Origin: an uncultured Ilumatobacter sp.
GTDB lineage: Bacteria; Actinomycetota; Acidimicrobiia; Acidimicrobiales; Ilumatobacteraceae
Reading direction: 5' to 3'
Assembly (NCBI GenBank): GCA_938091165.1
Contig: CALKNK010000027.1
Span: 1-46,783 of the forward strand
Length of the DNA: 46,783 nucleotides
Positions 23,869 through 32,905 of this stretch are shown here, one piece after another. The position numbers and the translations under genes were made by a program. Numbering within the stretch: position 1 is the first letter of the stretch; each line of letters starts with the position of its first letter. The notes under the pieces are model-generated. The model saw nothing but the letters and a program-made list of their open reading frames with translations. It did no database searches and was not told the origin of the DNA.

Positions 23869-24327
23869 TTGAGCACGGACCTGCGCACTGCGTTGAGTGC
23901 ATGCCGACGGCTCAGCGTCGATGAGCTGCCCTGGCTTACCGAGCGGGCCGGGAACCGTGCTCGGCGGAAACACTGGTCATGGCGGATCATCGGCCAGTTG
24001 CTCGGCGTCTCAGGCCAGACAGCACGCAAACGCTTCACCCACCTCAACCGCCCGGCTCTGCCACCGTTGGATCGAGGCCCTAAGCGTTTGGGGAAGTTGA
24101 CAACCGTGGTTGTCACCAACAACAACCTCAATTGCAAATCGCGCCGCGCTTGCCCGCGCTTGCGGGTCAACTCATTGTTGACTTTTTCTTGGCCGCCGTC
24201 TTCTTGGCCGCTGTCTTCTTGGTTGCCGGCTTCTTCTTGGCCGCCAGCTGCTGCGCTGCGCTTCCAGCGGCAATCAGGTCAACGAACGAGGCGGCAACGT
24301 TTGCGGCGAATGCAGTCGGGTCGGTGA
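23869..24327 (+). CDS. Small helix-turn-helix protein, C-terminus uncertain
   Basis: The first 75 residues look real: LSVDELPWLTERAGNRARR, then SWRIIGQLLGVSGQTARKRF, a clear helix-turn-helix. The last 50 or so residues (Trp/Pro/Ser-rich) lie over the antisense of the Lys/Ala-rich tail of the wax ester synthase gene, so they are probably not a selected protein segment. Either the gene has lost its stop and reads into its neighbour, or it is a relic. The start is TTG, so it is also uncertain. It may be a DNA-binding regulator; its target is unknown. Confidence 0.45.
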   Translation: MSTDLRTALSACRRLSVDELPWLTERAGNRARRKHWSWRIIGQLLGVSGQTARKRFTHLNRPALPPLDRGPKRLGKLTTVVVTNNNLNCKSRRACPRLRVNSLLTFSWPPSSWPLSSWLPASSWPPAAALRFQRQSGQRTRRQRLRRMQSGR

Positions 24328-25711
24328 TGGCCTTGGGGTCGACGAAAATGCCCATGTCGAAGGCCCCGTCGTAGGACATCGCCGTGATGTTTGCGCCTGT
24401 TCCCGCGACCGGCCCCATCGCCACGGTGGCGAGCACCCTGGCGCCAGCGCAGTACAGAGGAATTGGAGCGCCTCGCAAGTTCGATGTCACAAAGTCGATG
24501 TGGTGCGCTGCGGATCGAGCCGCTTGGGTCACGACCGAGATCGGCAAGAGGTTCGCCACGCCCGACAGCCCCGTCATGCCACCCGTGCGCTGTGCCTCGT
24601 CTTTGGCCTCGGCAGTCGCATTGACGACTGCAGCGACCCGCTCGCCTGGCGACATCGGCCCGGCGGGAAGGGTGAGAGGAACGGGGGTGAACGAGTTGCC
24701 GCCCGCCTTGCCGTCGGACCGCGTGCTCAGGACAAAACTGGTGTTTGTGGACTCGATCGGAGTGTCATGTTCAACGTGATAGCGATGCACGCCTTCGACA
24801 AGGCCCGCCAAGAACGCGTCGTTGATCGAACCACCGAGCGCCTTGCCCGCGGCCTTGAGCTCATCGACGTCAACGCGCACCCATTCGAGGTGGCGATGCC
24901 GCGACCGATCGGACCACAGCCGTGATGCCGGCGAACGCTCGGAGCTGGGGCTGAGTTGCCGGGCCGCAGCCTTAACGGTGTCAACCGCAACACCCACAGT
25001 GTCGTTAATGCGACGAGGATCTGCAGGCCACAAAGCGACCTCGCCAGCCATTCGCCGACCGATCCCCCACTGTCGGCGTGCCAGGTGCGACGCCGAATTG
25101 CGAAGGGTCGACATCACACTGTCGGCAGTGTTCCCGCCGGATTCTTTTGCCTGATGAGCCGCCACCGCGTCATCGATCACTTGCTTGAGATCGACCTCAG
25201 GTGCCGGCGGCGCATCTCGTTCGAGGTCCTGATACATCTCAGCCATCCGCATCTGGCCGATGCCGTCGGCAACAGAGTGGTGAATGATCGCCCACAGCGC
25301 ACCGCGACCCCCTTCGAGCCCACTGATGAGGACGAACCTCCAAAGCGGGCGCGTCCGGTCAAGCGGCTCCAAGTAGAGCCGTGCAGCGAGGTCGAGGAGT
25401 TGCCGATCGGTTCCCGGTCCGGGCAGCACGACTTCGCGAATGTGCGCGTTGATGTCGAACTCTGCGTCGGGGACCCACGCTGGAGTCGAGATTCGACCAA
25501 AGCCGGGAACGGCGCGTTGATAGAGGCGCGGGGTGCGCGCGATACCGGCACGCATCTGGCGCATGAACCGAGCAGGGTCGACCGGCTGATCGAGCAGGAC
25601 GATCGACCCACCACTGGGATTGAGCCACGGGTCCTTCTCGATACTCCACATGAGCGCCTCGTGCTCGCTCATCCGGTCGGCGTTGTCGACTTCTCGTTCT
25701 CGTGTGGCCAT
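24167..25711 (-). CDS. Wax ester synthase / diacylglycerol acyltransferase (WS/DGAT) with basic tail
   Basis: This 514-aa bifunctional acyltransferase makes wax esters or triacylglycerol from acyl-CoA. The active-site motif HHxxxDG is IIHHSVADGIGQMRM at about residue 142. Other family blocks are LWRFVLISGLEGGRGA, GSINDAFLAGLVEGVHRYH and NLRGAPIPLYCAGARV. The C-terminal 25 residues are almost only Lys, Ala and Thr (AAKKKPATKKTAAKK and similar). This histone-H1-like tail is known from various actinobacterial proteins but is unusual on this enzyme. The 3' end overlaps a plus-strand small gene. It neighbours two PlsC-type acyltransferases, which fits storage-lipid synthesis. Confidence 0.9.
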   Translation of the reverse strand: MATREREVDNADRMSEHEALMWSIEKDPWLNPSGGSIVLLDQPVDPARFMRQMRAGIARTPRLYQRAVPGFGRISTPAWVPDAEFDINAHIREVVLPGPGTDRQLLDLAARLYLEPLDRTRPLWRFVLISGLEGGRGALWAIIHHSVADGIGQMRMAEMYQDLERDAPPAPEVDLKQVIDDAVAAHQAKESGGNTADSVMSTLRNSASHLARRQWGIGRRMAGEVALWPADPRRINDTVGVAVDTVKAAARQLSPSSERSPASRLWSDRSRHRHLEWVRVDVDELKAAGKALGGSINDAFLAGLVEGVHRYHVEHDTPIESTNTSFVLSTRSDGKAGGNSFTPVPLTLPAGPMSPGERVAAVVNATAEAKDEAQRTGGMTGLSGVANLLPISVVTQAARSAAHHIDFVTSNLRGAPIPLYCAGARVLATVAMGPVAGTGANITAMSYDGAFDMGIFVDPKAITDPTAFAANVAASFVDLIAAGSAAQQLAAKKKPATKKTAAKKTAAKKKSTMS

Positions 25712-25757
25712 CGTGACGTCTCTTCTCAGTGCCTTGGCGTTATCAGATCAGGATCAA

Positions 25758-25779
25758 GTGCGAATCAGGTGCGAATCAG
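25758..25779. repeat. Two tandem copies of an 11-bp unit
   Basis: GTGCGAATCAG occurs twice in tandem and is followed by a partial third copy (GTG), just downstream of the HAD-PlsC stop. It may be replication slippage; no function is proposed. Confidence 0.5.
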
Positions 25780-27230
25780 GTGTCGGTGCCGGGACGGCGT
25801 TCGGATTCGGCATTCGGGTCGCCTTTGTATCCGGGCGGAAACGTCTGCATCAACTCATCGTTTGTGGGCGCGCGGCGCTCGCGCGCCTCGGGCGGCAGCA
25901 GATCGACCAGCGCCTGCATGATCGCCTGGGTGTCGGCGTCCGGGTCATCGAGACCGAGTTGGATTGGATCGCCCACCGTCGCGGACACCGCTGGCCTTCT
26001 CGTCGGATTCATGTTGGGCAACCGTGCGCTGCGCGGCCAGACCCGCTCGGTGCCCCACAACCCGACCGGGATCACCGGAACACCGGTCTGCGCGGCGAGC
26101 TTCGCTGCGCCCCATCGCCCCTTCAATTCCGGGTCGAAGAATGCCGGGCCGCGCGGAATCGTTCCTTCGGGCGCCAACATGACGATCTCGCCACCCTCAA
26201 GCGCCCGCGCTGCAGCCTGCAACGGTTCGTCCGAGCCGGAGGATCGTTCAACGCGCACACCACCCATTCCTCGCATTAGTCGGCCGATGATCGGCACGTC
26301 GAACACTTCCTTCTTGCCTAGACCTCGGAGATTCCGAGCGGCTTTGGCAAAGAGCAAGCCCATCACCGTCGGGTCAAAGTATGAGCGGTGGTTGAAGACC
26401 ACGATGGCGGCACCGTCGGTGGGAATCTTCTCGGTGTCGTGAAAGGAGATGTCGGCATACGGCGCGACAAACTCCGGCCGCATCAGCGGTCGCGTCCACT
26501 CTTGAATCTCGCGTCCACCGATCTTGATGACACCATCGCTCTTGTCCAGATGCCGTGTCGGCCAGCCCTTGATAGCGGCGGTAGCGGCGAGTCGCGTGTC
26601 CGGGTTGACCGCCACCGGATTGCCGACCAGCGCAAGCAGGGGCGAATCGAAGTAGCTGTCGCTGTAGGCGTAGCTGCGATCGAGACGAACGCCGTTCTCA
26701 GCCGCCCATGTTTCAACCGCGTCGGCTTTCGCCGGGCCCCACACGAACGGTCCGTCGAGTTCACCGGTGTAGATCGTTCCGTCGTTGGCCCACGATGTTC
26801 CGATGACGGCGTCGAACCCGAGTTCATCGGCGAGCGCCGTGGTGAAGGCGAGTGGTGAAGTTGACGCGAGGACGAGCAAGCGACCCTCGGCGCGGTGCTC
26901 CTCGATGAGCGGCCGAGCAAACGGCTGCACCATCTCGACGATCTCTTTGGCTGCCTTGGCACACGCTGCATCAACGTCACCGATGTTCCAGCCGACCGCC
27001 GCACGTACGGCGAGTTTCGCCGGCTGCATGAGCAGCCGCGACTCACCAGCAATGTCGTAGATTGCTTTCAATGTGAACTGCGCGAGCTCAACGAGCGGCT
27101 CGATCAACGGATTCTTGCCAACGTCAGCGACGCCGGCCTCGGTGAGGTAACGCATGAAAACGGTCGACGATGAGCCGCTGATGAGTGTTCGGTCGAGATC
27201 AAAAATGGCAGCTGACAAGTTGCGAGACAT
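25776..27230 (-). CDS. HAD-IB hydrolase fused to PlsC-type acyltransferase
   Basis: This two-domain protein has about 484 aa. The N-terminal HAD phosphatase-like domain has FDLDRTLISGSS (nucleophile Asp), LVLASTSPLAFT and YSDSYFDSPLL. The C-terminal acyltransferase domain has NHRSYFD (HxxxxD), GGVRVERSSG and EGTIPRG, ending in a charged, disordered tail. Such fusions are common in mycobacteria and Acidimicrobiia, and are thought to act in phospholipid or triacylglycerol synthesis, dephosphorylating and acylating glycerolipids. ATG 27230 was preferred over the upstream start 27251 because it directly precedes the HAD strand. It runs in the same direction as WS/DGAT and diverges from the acyl-CoA ligase. 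Confidence 0.88.
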   Translation of the reverse strand: MSRNLSAAIFDLDRTLISGSSSTVFMRYLTEAGVADVGKNPLIEPLVELAQFTLKAIYDIAGESRLLMQPAKLAVRAAVGWNIGDVDAACAKAAKEIVEMVQPFARPLIEEHRAEGRLLVLASTSPLAFTTALADELGFDAVIGTSWANDGTIYTGELDGPFVWGPAKADAVETWAAENGVRLDRSYAYSDSYFDSPLLALVGNPVAVNPDTRLAATAAIKGWPTRHLDKSDGVIKIGGREIQEWTRPLMRPEFVAPYADISFHDTEKIPTDGAAIVVFNHRSYFDPTVMGLLFAKAARNLRGLGKKEVFDVPIIGRLMRGMGGVRVERSSGSDEPLQAAARALEGGEIVMLAPEGTIPRGPAFFDPELKGRWGAAKLAAQTGVPVIPVGLWGTERVWPRSARLPNMNPTRRPAVSATVGDPIQLGLDDPDADTQAIMQALVDLLPPEARERRAPTNDELMQTFPPGYKGDPNAESERRPGTDT

Positions 27231-27343
27231 GGGGAGTCCTCCGTTGGACATCGTCGCACGTTTCCTTCGTTTCTGAAATTCGATCGTGCAATACTATGAC
27301 TCCGTCGCGAGTGAGCAGACGGGCATCGATTGGGGGAATCGTG

Positions 27344-28786
27344 ATGAATCTGGCGGACGTGATCGAGGGACACAGCGATGATCGACGAGCACTGATCGAC
27401 GGCGAGATCGTCGTCACGTTCGGAGAATTGCGTGACCGCGTGTCGGCGTTGCGGTCCCAACTTGCGTCGATGGGCGTCGGTCGTGGTGATCCAGTGGCGT
27501 TAGCAGCAGGCAACGAGGTGCACTTCGCGACCGGCGCGCTCGCAGTGTTGGGGCTGGGCGCCATCGTGATGCCGGTCAACCCGCAGAGCCCGCCGAGCGA
27601 ACTCCGCCTCCGCATCGACATGGTCCAGCCTCGCTTACTGCTTGTTGGCGACGACGGCCAAGGTTTACTCGGCATCGATGATGAACTCGGCGTTCAGGCA
27701 ATCGAAATGACAGCGCTTGCAACGGTTCCAATAACTGATCCCGACCCAGGAATCGTCGATGTAGAGCCAGGCGACCGGGCGTTTTACATGGCGACCAGCG
27801 GTATTACGGGAGCACCGAAAGTGGCGATCCTCAGCCATTACAACCTGCGCTGGGTGCAAGAAGCAATGGGCCAAGAGCTCGACCCGATGCAACCAGACGA
27901 CATCACCCTCGGATGCCTCCCCTTCGTACATATTTTCGGCTTGAACGTGGTGCTGCTCTACAGCCTTCGCGTCGGATCATGCATTGTCCTCCAGCGTCGA
28001 TTCGATACCGATGAAAGCCTCCGCTTAATTCGCGAGCACGGCGTCTCCGTACTCGCCGGAGCGCCGCCGATGTGGCAGCGATGGGCGCAGGCCGAAGCAC
28101 CCGACGATTCGCTGTCGACCGTCCGGTTCGCTGCATCGGGCGCCGCTGCGTTGCCTCTCGGAACCTTCGAGACGATTCGCGACCGCTACGGCGTCGAAGT
28201 TGCTCAAGGCTACGGCCTCACGGAAACCTCACCCGTGGTGACTATGGGGCGCGGCCACTCCGTTCGTCCCTCGTCGGTCGGCAAGGTGCTTGATGGCGTC
28301 ACGGTGGCTCTCGTCGACGACAATGGCATGCCAGTCGACATCGGCGATGAAGGTGAAGTCGTAGTGAAGGGTCCCGGAATTTTCCACGGATACCTCGACG
28401 ACCAGGCGATGACCGACGCCGTGCTAACCGATGACGGTTGGTTTTGGACCGGCGACGTCGGGATCTTCGACGAAGAGGGCTACCTATACCTCGTCGACCG
28501 AATCAAAGATGTCGTCATCGTGTCTGGCTTCAACGTGTACCCGGCAGAAGTTGAAACTGTGCTATCGAAGCATCCCGATGTCCGCGGGGTAATTGTCACG
28601 GGTCACGCAAACGAGGCAACGGGCGAAATGGTTGTCGCTCACATTTCCGGCGACGTCAGCGAGACCGAACTCCGAACGCATGTAGCTGAGCAGTTGAGTC
28701 GCCACAAATGGCCGGCTGAGTACCATTTCCTGAACGAGCTGCCAATCGCTCCAAACGGCAAGCCGATCCGCAGGGCACTGCGCTGA
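27344..28786 (+). CDS. Acyl-CoA synthetase (AMP-forming, ANL superfamily)
   Basis: This 480-aa ligase activates a carboxylic acid to its CoA thioester by way of an acyl-adenylate. The P-loop block YMATSGITGAPKVAILSHYN is slightly degenerate (usual TSGTTGxPK). Other motifs are GYGLTETSPVV, GWFWTGDVG and the C-terminal Lys in PNGKPIRRAL. ATG 27344 has GGGG just upstream, and the protein begins at the usual point. The stop overlaps the next ATG (TGATG), so it is coupled to the downstream PlsC and probably supplies acyl-CoA to it. Confidence 0.88.
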   Translation: MNLADVIEGHSDDRRALIDGEIVVTFGELRDRVSALRSQLASMGVGRGDPVALAAGNEVHFATGALAVLGLGAIVMPVNPQSPPSELRLRIDMVQPRLLLVGDDGQGLLGIDDELGVQAIEMTALATVPITDPDPGIVDVEPGDRAFYMATSGITGAPKVAILSHYNLRWVQEAMGQELDPMQPDDITLGCLPFVHIFGLNVVLLYSLRVGSCIVLQRRFDTDESLRLIREHGVSVLAGAPPMWQRWAQAEAPDDSLSTVRFAASGAAALPLGTFETIRDRYGVEVAQGYGLTETSPVVTMGRGHSVRPSSVGKVLDGVTVALVDDNGMPVDIGDEGEVVVKGPGIFHGYLDDQAMTDAVLTDDGWFWTGDVGIFDEEGYLYLVDRIKDVVIVSGFNVYPAEVETVLSKHPDVRGVIVTGHANEATGEMVVAHISGDVSETELRTHVAEQLSRHKWPAEYHFLNELPIAPNGKPIRRALR

Positions 28787-29733
28787 TGAGCAGCGGCAAG
28801 GGTCAGTCGTTCAATTTCGAATCGGCTCCTGAACTGCCCGGAGCCGACCGACTCAGCAAGTACGCGTTTGGCGGTATCCGGCGACTGACTCACCGTCTCT
28901 GGAAATTCACGATCGAAGGTAGCGACAACGTGCCGCTCAAAGGCCCGGCAATCATTGCTCCCAATCATCTGTCGTTCTGCGATTCGGTCTTTGTCCCCGC
29001 GGCGCTGCCCCGTCGAGTGTGGGCGATCGGCAAAGGCGAGTACATGGACAGCTGGAAGACGAAGCATCTCTTTCCAGCAATGGGCATGATCCCAGTCGAC
29101 CGTTCAGGTGGCGACGCCGCCCAGGCCGCGCTCGAAACCGCTGCCAGGGTGCTCGATGGGGGACGCTTGTTCCTGATCTACCCGGAGGGCACACGCTCTC
29201 GGAGCGAGTTCCTCCACAAGGGTCGCACCGGCGCAGCCCGCCTCGCTATTCGTTGCAACGCTCCCGTTGTTCCCGTTGGGCACGAAGGAACGCTCGTCGT
29301 TCAGCCGCCCGATTCGTTCAAGATGAAGCCACGACTCCCGGTCAGCGTGCGGTTTGGTGCCCCGATGTGGGCCCATGAGTACGGCGACCCCGAGGACCCC
29401 CGCACACTCCGGGCATTCACCGATGCCGTAATGTTTGAAATCGCGCAGCTTTCCGGACAGCGTTATGTCGATCGCTACGCCAACAAGGACGACCGTCCCG
29501 GGGTGCTCGCAGACCCCAAGAAGACAGCTCCTCCCACTGCGCAAGACGACACCACGGAGCGCATCAACCCGCAACGGCCAAGCATTGTCGGCGAGGGTCA
29601 GGTCAGCATTTCTCGCCCGACGCCCCGACGGGCGGCGTCGCCGAATGCCGAAGGCCCTGCAACGCCAGCGAAGCCAGGGAGCACCGCTGAACCAATCTCG
29701 TTACCACCAGGGCGACGCGCTGCAGTCAGCTGA
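28786..29733 (+). CDS. plsC: 1-acyl-sn-glycerol-3-phosphate acyltransferase with disordered tail
   Basis: This PlsC-family acyltransferase carries NHLSFCDS (HxxxxD), GMIPVDRSGGD, YPEGTRSRSEFLHKG and PVVPVGHEGT, all in order within residues 60-190. The enzyme domain is of normal length. An extra 80-residue C-terminal tail rich in Pro, Thr, Arg and Ala follows (ERINPQRPS, RPTPRRAASP) and is probably disordered. It is translationally coupled to the acyl-CoA synthetase and converges on the alcohol dehydrogenase. Confidence 0.89.
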   Translation: MSSGKGQSFNFESAPELPGADRLSKYAFGGIRRLTHRLWKFTIEGSDNVPLKGPAIIAPNHLSFCDSVFVPAALPRRVWAIGKGEYMDSWKTKHLFPAMGMIPVDRSGGDAAQAALETAARVLDGGRLFLIYPEGTRSRSEFLHKGRTGAARLAIRCNAPVVPVGHEGTLVVQPPDSFKMKPRLPVSVRFGAPMWAHEYGDPEDPRTLRAFTDAVMFEIAQLSGQRYVDRYANKDDRPGVLADPKKTAPPTAQDDTTERINPQRPSIVGEGQVSISRPTPRRAASPNAEGPATPAKPGSTAEPISLPPGRRAAVS

Positions 29734-29751
29734 CGAGCTGCCACTTATTGC

Positions 29752-30846
29752 TCAGGGCTCGTCGAACATGATGACGCTGCGCGCTACGGTGCCCTGTTTC
29801 ATGTCCTCGAAGCCCTCGTTGATTTGTTCTAGCGAAATTCTCTTGGAGATCATTTCGTCGAGCATCAAACGACCGGAAAGGTACATGTCGACGTAACGGG
29901 GCATGTCAGTGCGGAATTGGTTCGATCCCATGTTTGAGCCGGTCAGCTTCTTTTCCGAGATCAGGTCTGCGCCATGAACTTCGATATGTGTGCCGACCGG
30001 AACCATCCCGATGATGGTGGCCTGGCCACCTCGACGGAGCATCTGAAATGACTGCTCGGCAGTGGCCTTCATTCCAACGGCTTCAAATGCGTGGTGCACA
30101 CCTTCTCCTGAGATTTCTTTCACCGCCTGCAATGCCTCAACCTTGCTGGCATCGACGACATGGGTGGCTCCCATTGCCTGCGCGAGTTCAAGCTTCGATT
30201 GAGCCTTGTCGACGGCGATGATCGTATTTGCTCCAGCGATTCGCGCGCCCTGAATGGCCGAAAGGCCGATGCCCCCGCAGCCGACGACGGCGACTATCTC
30301 GCCGGGTGATACCTGGGCGGTACGGAACACGGCCCCGAGCCCCGTGGTAACGCCGCAGCCAATCAGCGCTGCCGTATCGAGTGGCATATTTTTGTCAATT
30401 TTTACTAGCGCGTGCTCATGGATCAACATGCTCTCGGCGAACGACGAAAGGTGGAGAAACTGGTTGACCGTTTCGCCTTTACGCCTCAGTCGAGGAGCAT
30501 CGCCGGGCTGCCGCACAAGTTCGGTGTCTTTGTTCTCGCATCGTGATGGGTGACCGTCGGTGCACTGCGAGCAGTGCCCACAGAATGCCGACAGACAAGT
30601 GATCACATGATCGCCCGGTTCAACGTAGCGGACCATTGAACCCACTGCTTGAACGACGCCAGCTGATTCGTGGCCAAGCACGCTCGGGCACTGCGCCGGA
30701 TACTTGCCCTCCATGAAATGGAGATCGCTATGGCAGATGCCGGCCGCAACAGTCCGGATGAGGACTTCGCGCGGTCCAGGTTCACCGATCTCGATGTCTT
30801 CGATCTCGAGCAGACCTGGAACGGTGTTGAGCACGGCAGCTTTCAT
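29752..30846 (-). CDS. Zinc-dependent alcohol dehydrogenase (class III/MDR type)
   Basis: This 364-aa medium-chain dehydrogenase has catalytic zinc ligands in AAGICHSDLHF (Cys) and LGHESAGVV (His), plus a structural zinc site with four Cys (CGHCSQCTDGHPSRC). The NAD-binding loop is VAVVGCGGIGLSAIQGA. It resembles actinobacterial aryl- or long-chain alcohol dehydrogenases of the AdhC/Rv-type group. ATG 30846 is chosen because MKAAVLN is the standard start. It lies next to lipid genes, but the substrate is not visible. Confidence 0.9.
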   Translation of the reverse strand: MKAAVLNTVPGLLEIEDIEIGEPGPREVLIRTVAAGICHSDLHFMEGKYPAQCPSVLGHESAGVVQAVGSMVRYVEPGDHVITCLSAFCGHCSQCTDGHPSRCENKDTELVRQPGDAPRLRRKGETVNQFLHLSSFAESMLIHEHALVKIDKNMPLDTAALIGCGVTTGLGAVFRTAQVSPGEIVAVVGCGGIGLSAIQGARIAGANTIIAVDKAQSKLELAQAMGATHVVDASKVEALQAVKEISGEGVHHAFEAVGMKATAEQSFQMLRRGGQATIIGMVPVGTHIEVHGADLISEKKLTGSNMGSNQFRTDMPRYVDMYLSGRLMLDEMISKRISLEQINEGFEDMKQGTVARSVIMFDEP

Positions 30847-30920
30847 CGGACAACGGTACCCCGATCGCACGTCGAGTTTTCGACTCGAATTGCGCAGCGG
30901 CGGGCGACGAGAATTTACTA

Positions 30921-31850
30921 ATGACCGGTATCACCGCCAGCGTCGCCGACGATGTTGAAGTCCACCAAATGTCAGCCACCATCGGTGCCGTGATCTCCGG
31001 CGTCGACCTGGCCGCTGATCTGAGTGATTCCATCATCGCTTTGTTACGCCAGGCGTTACTCGACTGGAAGGTCCTCTTCTTTCGCAATCAGGACATCACC
31101 ACTGAGCAGCACCTCGCATTTGGGCGTCGGTTCGGTGAGCTCGAGGTCCACCCGTTTGCGCCAGGGAAGCCTGGCTTTCCTGAGGTACTTGCGATCTCGC
31201 ACGATTCCGATCGGCCTGGCTATGAGAATCTGTGGCATTCCGACGTTACATGGCGGCTCCAACCGTCACTCGGATCGGTATTACGCATCGTCGAGTCGCC
31301 CGACGTCGGGGGCGACACGCTGTTTGCTGACATGTACGCCGCGTACGACGGTCTCCCGGTGCGTGTGCGGGACCGCGTCGAGGGACTCGTGGCACGTCAC
31401 GACTTTGCGGGGTTCCGTCGTGACCTTCGACGACGCGGCGCAACCGACGAAGAAATCGCGCAGTTCGATGCGACTTACCCGAACCCTGAGCACCCGGTTG
31501 TCCGAACGCATCCCGAGACTGGACGCAAGGCAATTTACGTCAACGCTGCGTTCACGCAGGAGATCATCGGCATCAACCCTGAAGAGAGCGGCAAGCTCCT
31601 CGATCTGCTGTATCGGCAGGCAACCTTCCCCGAGTACCAGGTGCGCTTTGGGTGGGAGAACAACTCCATAGCGTTCTGGGACAACCGCTCCTGCCAGCAC
31701 TACGCCGTGTCGGACTACTGGCCAGACGTCCGCAGGGCCGAGCGCGTCACGATCATTGGGGACACGCCGTTTTACGACGACTCAAAGTCGCCGACTGAAC
31801 CCACCGAGTACCCGTTCCGCGGTGCGATACTTCGGCAGGGCCGCGACTGA
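30921..31850 (+). CDS. TauD/TfdA-family Fe(II)/2-oxoglutarate dioxygenase
   Basis: This 309-aa enzyme has the facial triad His-x-Asp in LWHSDVTW and the distal His in CQHYAVSDYWPDVRRAERV, whose following Arg binds 2-oxoglutarate. GAVISGVDLA and VLFFRNQDITTEQHLAFGRRFG are family N-terminal blocks. Members oxidise taurine, alkyl sulfates, phenoxyacetates and similar compounds, and the substrate here is unknown. It is divergent from the alcohol dehydrogenase across a 74-bp gap. Confidence 0.88.
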   Translation: MTGITASVADDVEVHQMSATIGAVISGVDLAADLSDSIIALLRQALLDWKVLFFRNQDITTEQHLAFGRRFGELEVHPFAPGKPGFPEVLAISHDSDRPGYENLWHSDVTWRLQPSLGSVLRIVESPDVGGDTLFADMYAAYDGLPVRVRDRVEGLVARHDFAGFRRDLRRRGATDEEIAQFDATYPNPEHPVVRTHPETGRKAIYVNAAFTQEIIGINPEESGKLLDLLYRQATFPEYQVRFGWENNSIAFWDNRSCQHYAVSDYWPDVRRAERVTIIGDTPFYDDSKSPTEPTEYPFRGAILRQGRD

Positions 31851-31861
31851 CGGCTGTTCGG

Positions 31862-32599
31862 TCAGCTGCGAAGGTTGCGGTCGAAGAGGTCGTGCAGGCG
31901 TTCCCAGTGACGTTCTGAGGCCGCTTTGTTATATAGCGGTCGTTCTCTGAAAGCAAAGCCGTGCTCGGTACCCGGATACCACTCGGTTCGTCCTGCGCAC
32001 CCTGCTTCAACCCGAGCAGCTTCGAATGCCTCAATCATCTCCGGGGGTGCATAGCTGTCAATCTCAGCTGCGCCGACGTAGACCTCGCCGCTTGCGTTGG
32101 CGAGTTGCAGGTGTGGTGAGTCGTCGGTGTCAGCCACGAGTCGGACCCCGTGGAACGAGGCACCGGCAACGACTTGGCCAGGCAGTTGTCCCAACAGGTA
32201 CACAGCGAACGGTCCACTCATGCAGTAACCGACCGCTCCCACTCGCTCAGTCCGGGCGGCCGGATCGGCTTCAGCGTGGGAGATGAGCGCCTGCGAGTCG
32301 CTGACGACCATGTTGTTACTCAGCCCGCTCATCAGTTCGAACATGCGGTCACGATCACCCGTGTCAAACACGTTGTACTCACTCACTTCGCGGTAGTAAA
32401 GGTGCGGCGCCATGACGTAGTAGCCCGCCGTCGCCAGGCGCCGTGCCATGTCACGGATCTCTTCACGCATGCCCGGGGCGTCCATAAAGAACAGTACGAG
32501 GGGGTGCGGACCGCCGGAATCGGGGTGTGCAACGAAGGTGACCATCGGTTTACCCGAGGTGCTATCCGGAGTGGTGATGTCGATGAACTGTTCAATCAT
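31862..32599 (-). CDS. Dienelactone hydrolase family protein
   Basis: This alpha/beta hydrolase of about 245 aa has a nucleophile Cys in GAVGYCMSGPFAVYL, and the later DLH landmarks AAEIDSYAPPE (Asp) and PGTEHGFAFRERPLY (His) complete the triad. It opens dienelactones or related cyclic esters in aromatic degradation, though many members have other ester substrates. ATG 32599 (MIEQFIDI) is the natural start. Confidence 0.87.
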   Translation of the reverse strand: MIEQFIDITTPDSTSGKPMVTFVAHPDSGGPHPLVLFFMDAPGMREEIRDMARRLATAGYYVMAPHLYYREVSEYNVFDTGDRDRMFELMSGLSNNMVVSDSQALISHAEADPAARTERVGAVGYCMSGPFAVYLLGQLPGQVVAGASFHGVRLVADTDDSPHLQLANASGEVYVGAAEIDSYAPPEMIEAFEAARVEAGCAGRTEWYPGTEHGFAFRERPLYNKAASERHWERLHDLFDRNLRS

Positions 32600-32639
32600 C
32601 AGCGCAGTCTTGCGGAGGGGCTTCCTGACCATGGCAGCG

Positions 32640-32905
32640 AGAGGATTCAGCGAACTCAGGTCAGCTCAGCGCTAGGCAATTGCAGACCACAGTTCTAAGG
32701 GTATGACGTCCATTTGTTCTCCCGTCGGTAAACGAGCTCCAGCCGGTCCCCCGGTGGGCGTGCTTCGCTCTTGCTCGTTTCAGTGACAAACGGCGTGCAT
32801 CACAGATTTGCGACTGGCAGCTTCACTAGCACCGGTCGAGCATTCGGCGGCGTGTCCCCCTTAGCGAGTAGGTCGTTGTGATCGCACACAGCGCCGTCTC
32901 CGACC
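32640..32905. other. Gene-poor stretch with a possible C-terminal relic
   Basis: No complete gene is visible. On the minus strand, 32905 down to 32800 has an open frame ending KGDTPPNARPVLVKLPVANL and TGA. It reads like the genuine C-terminus of some protein but has no proper start, and it directly follows the acyl-CoA ligase stop. I do not recognise the family; it may be the tail of a deleted gene. Confidence 0.3.
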
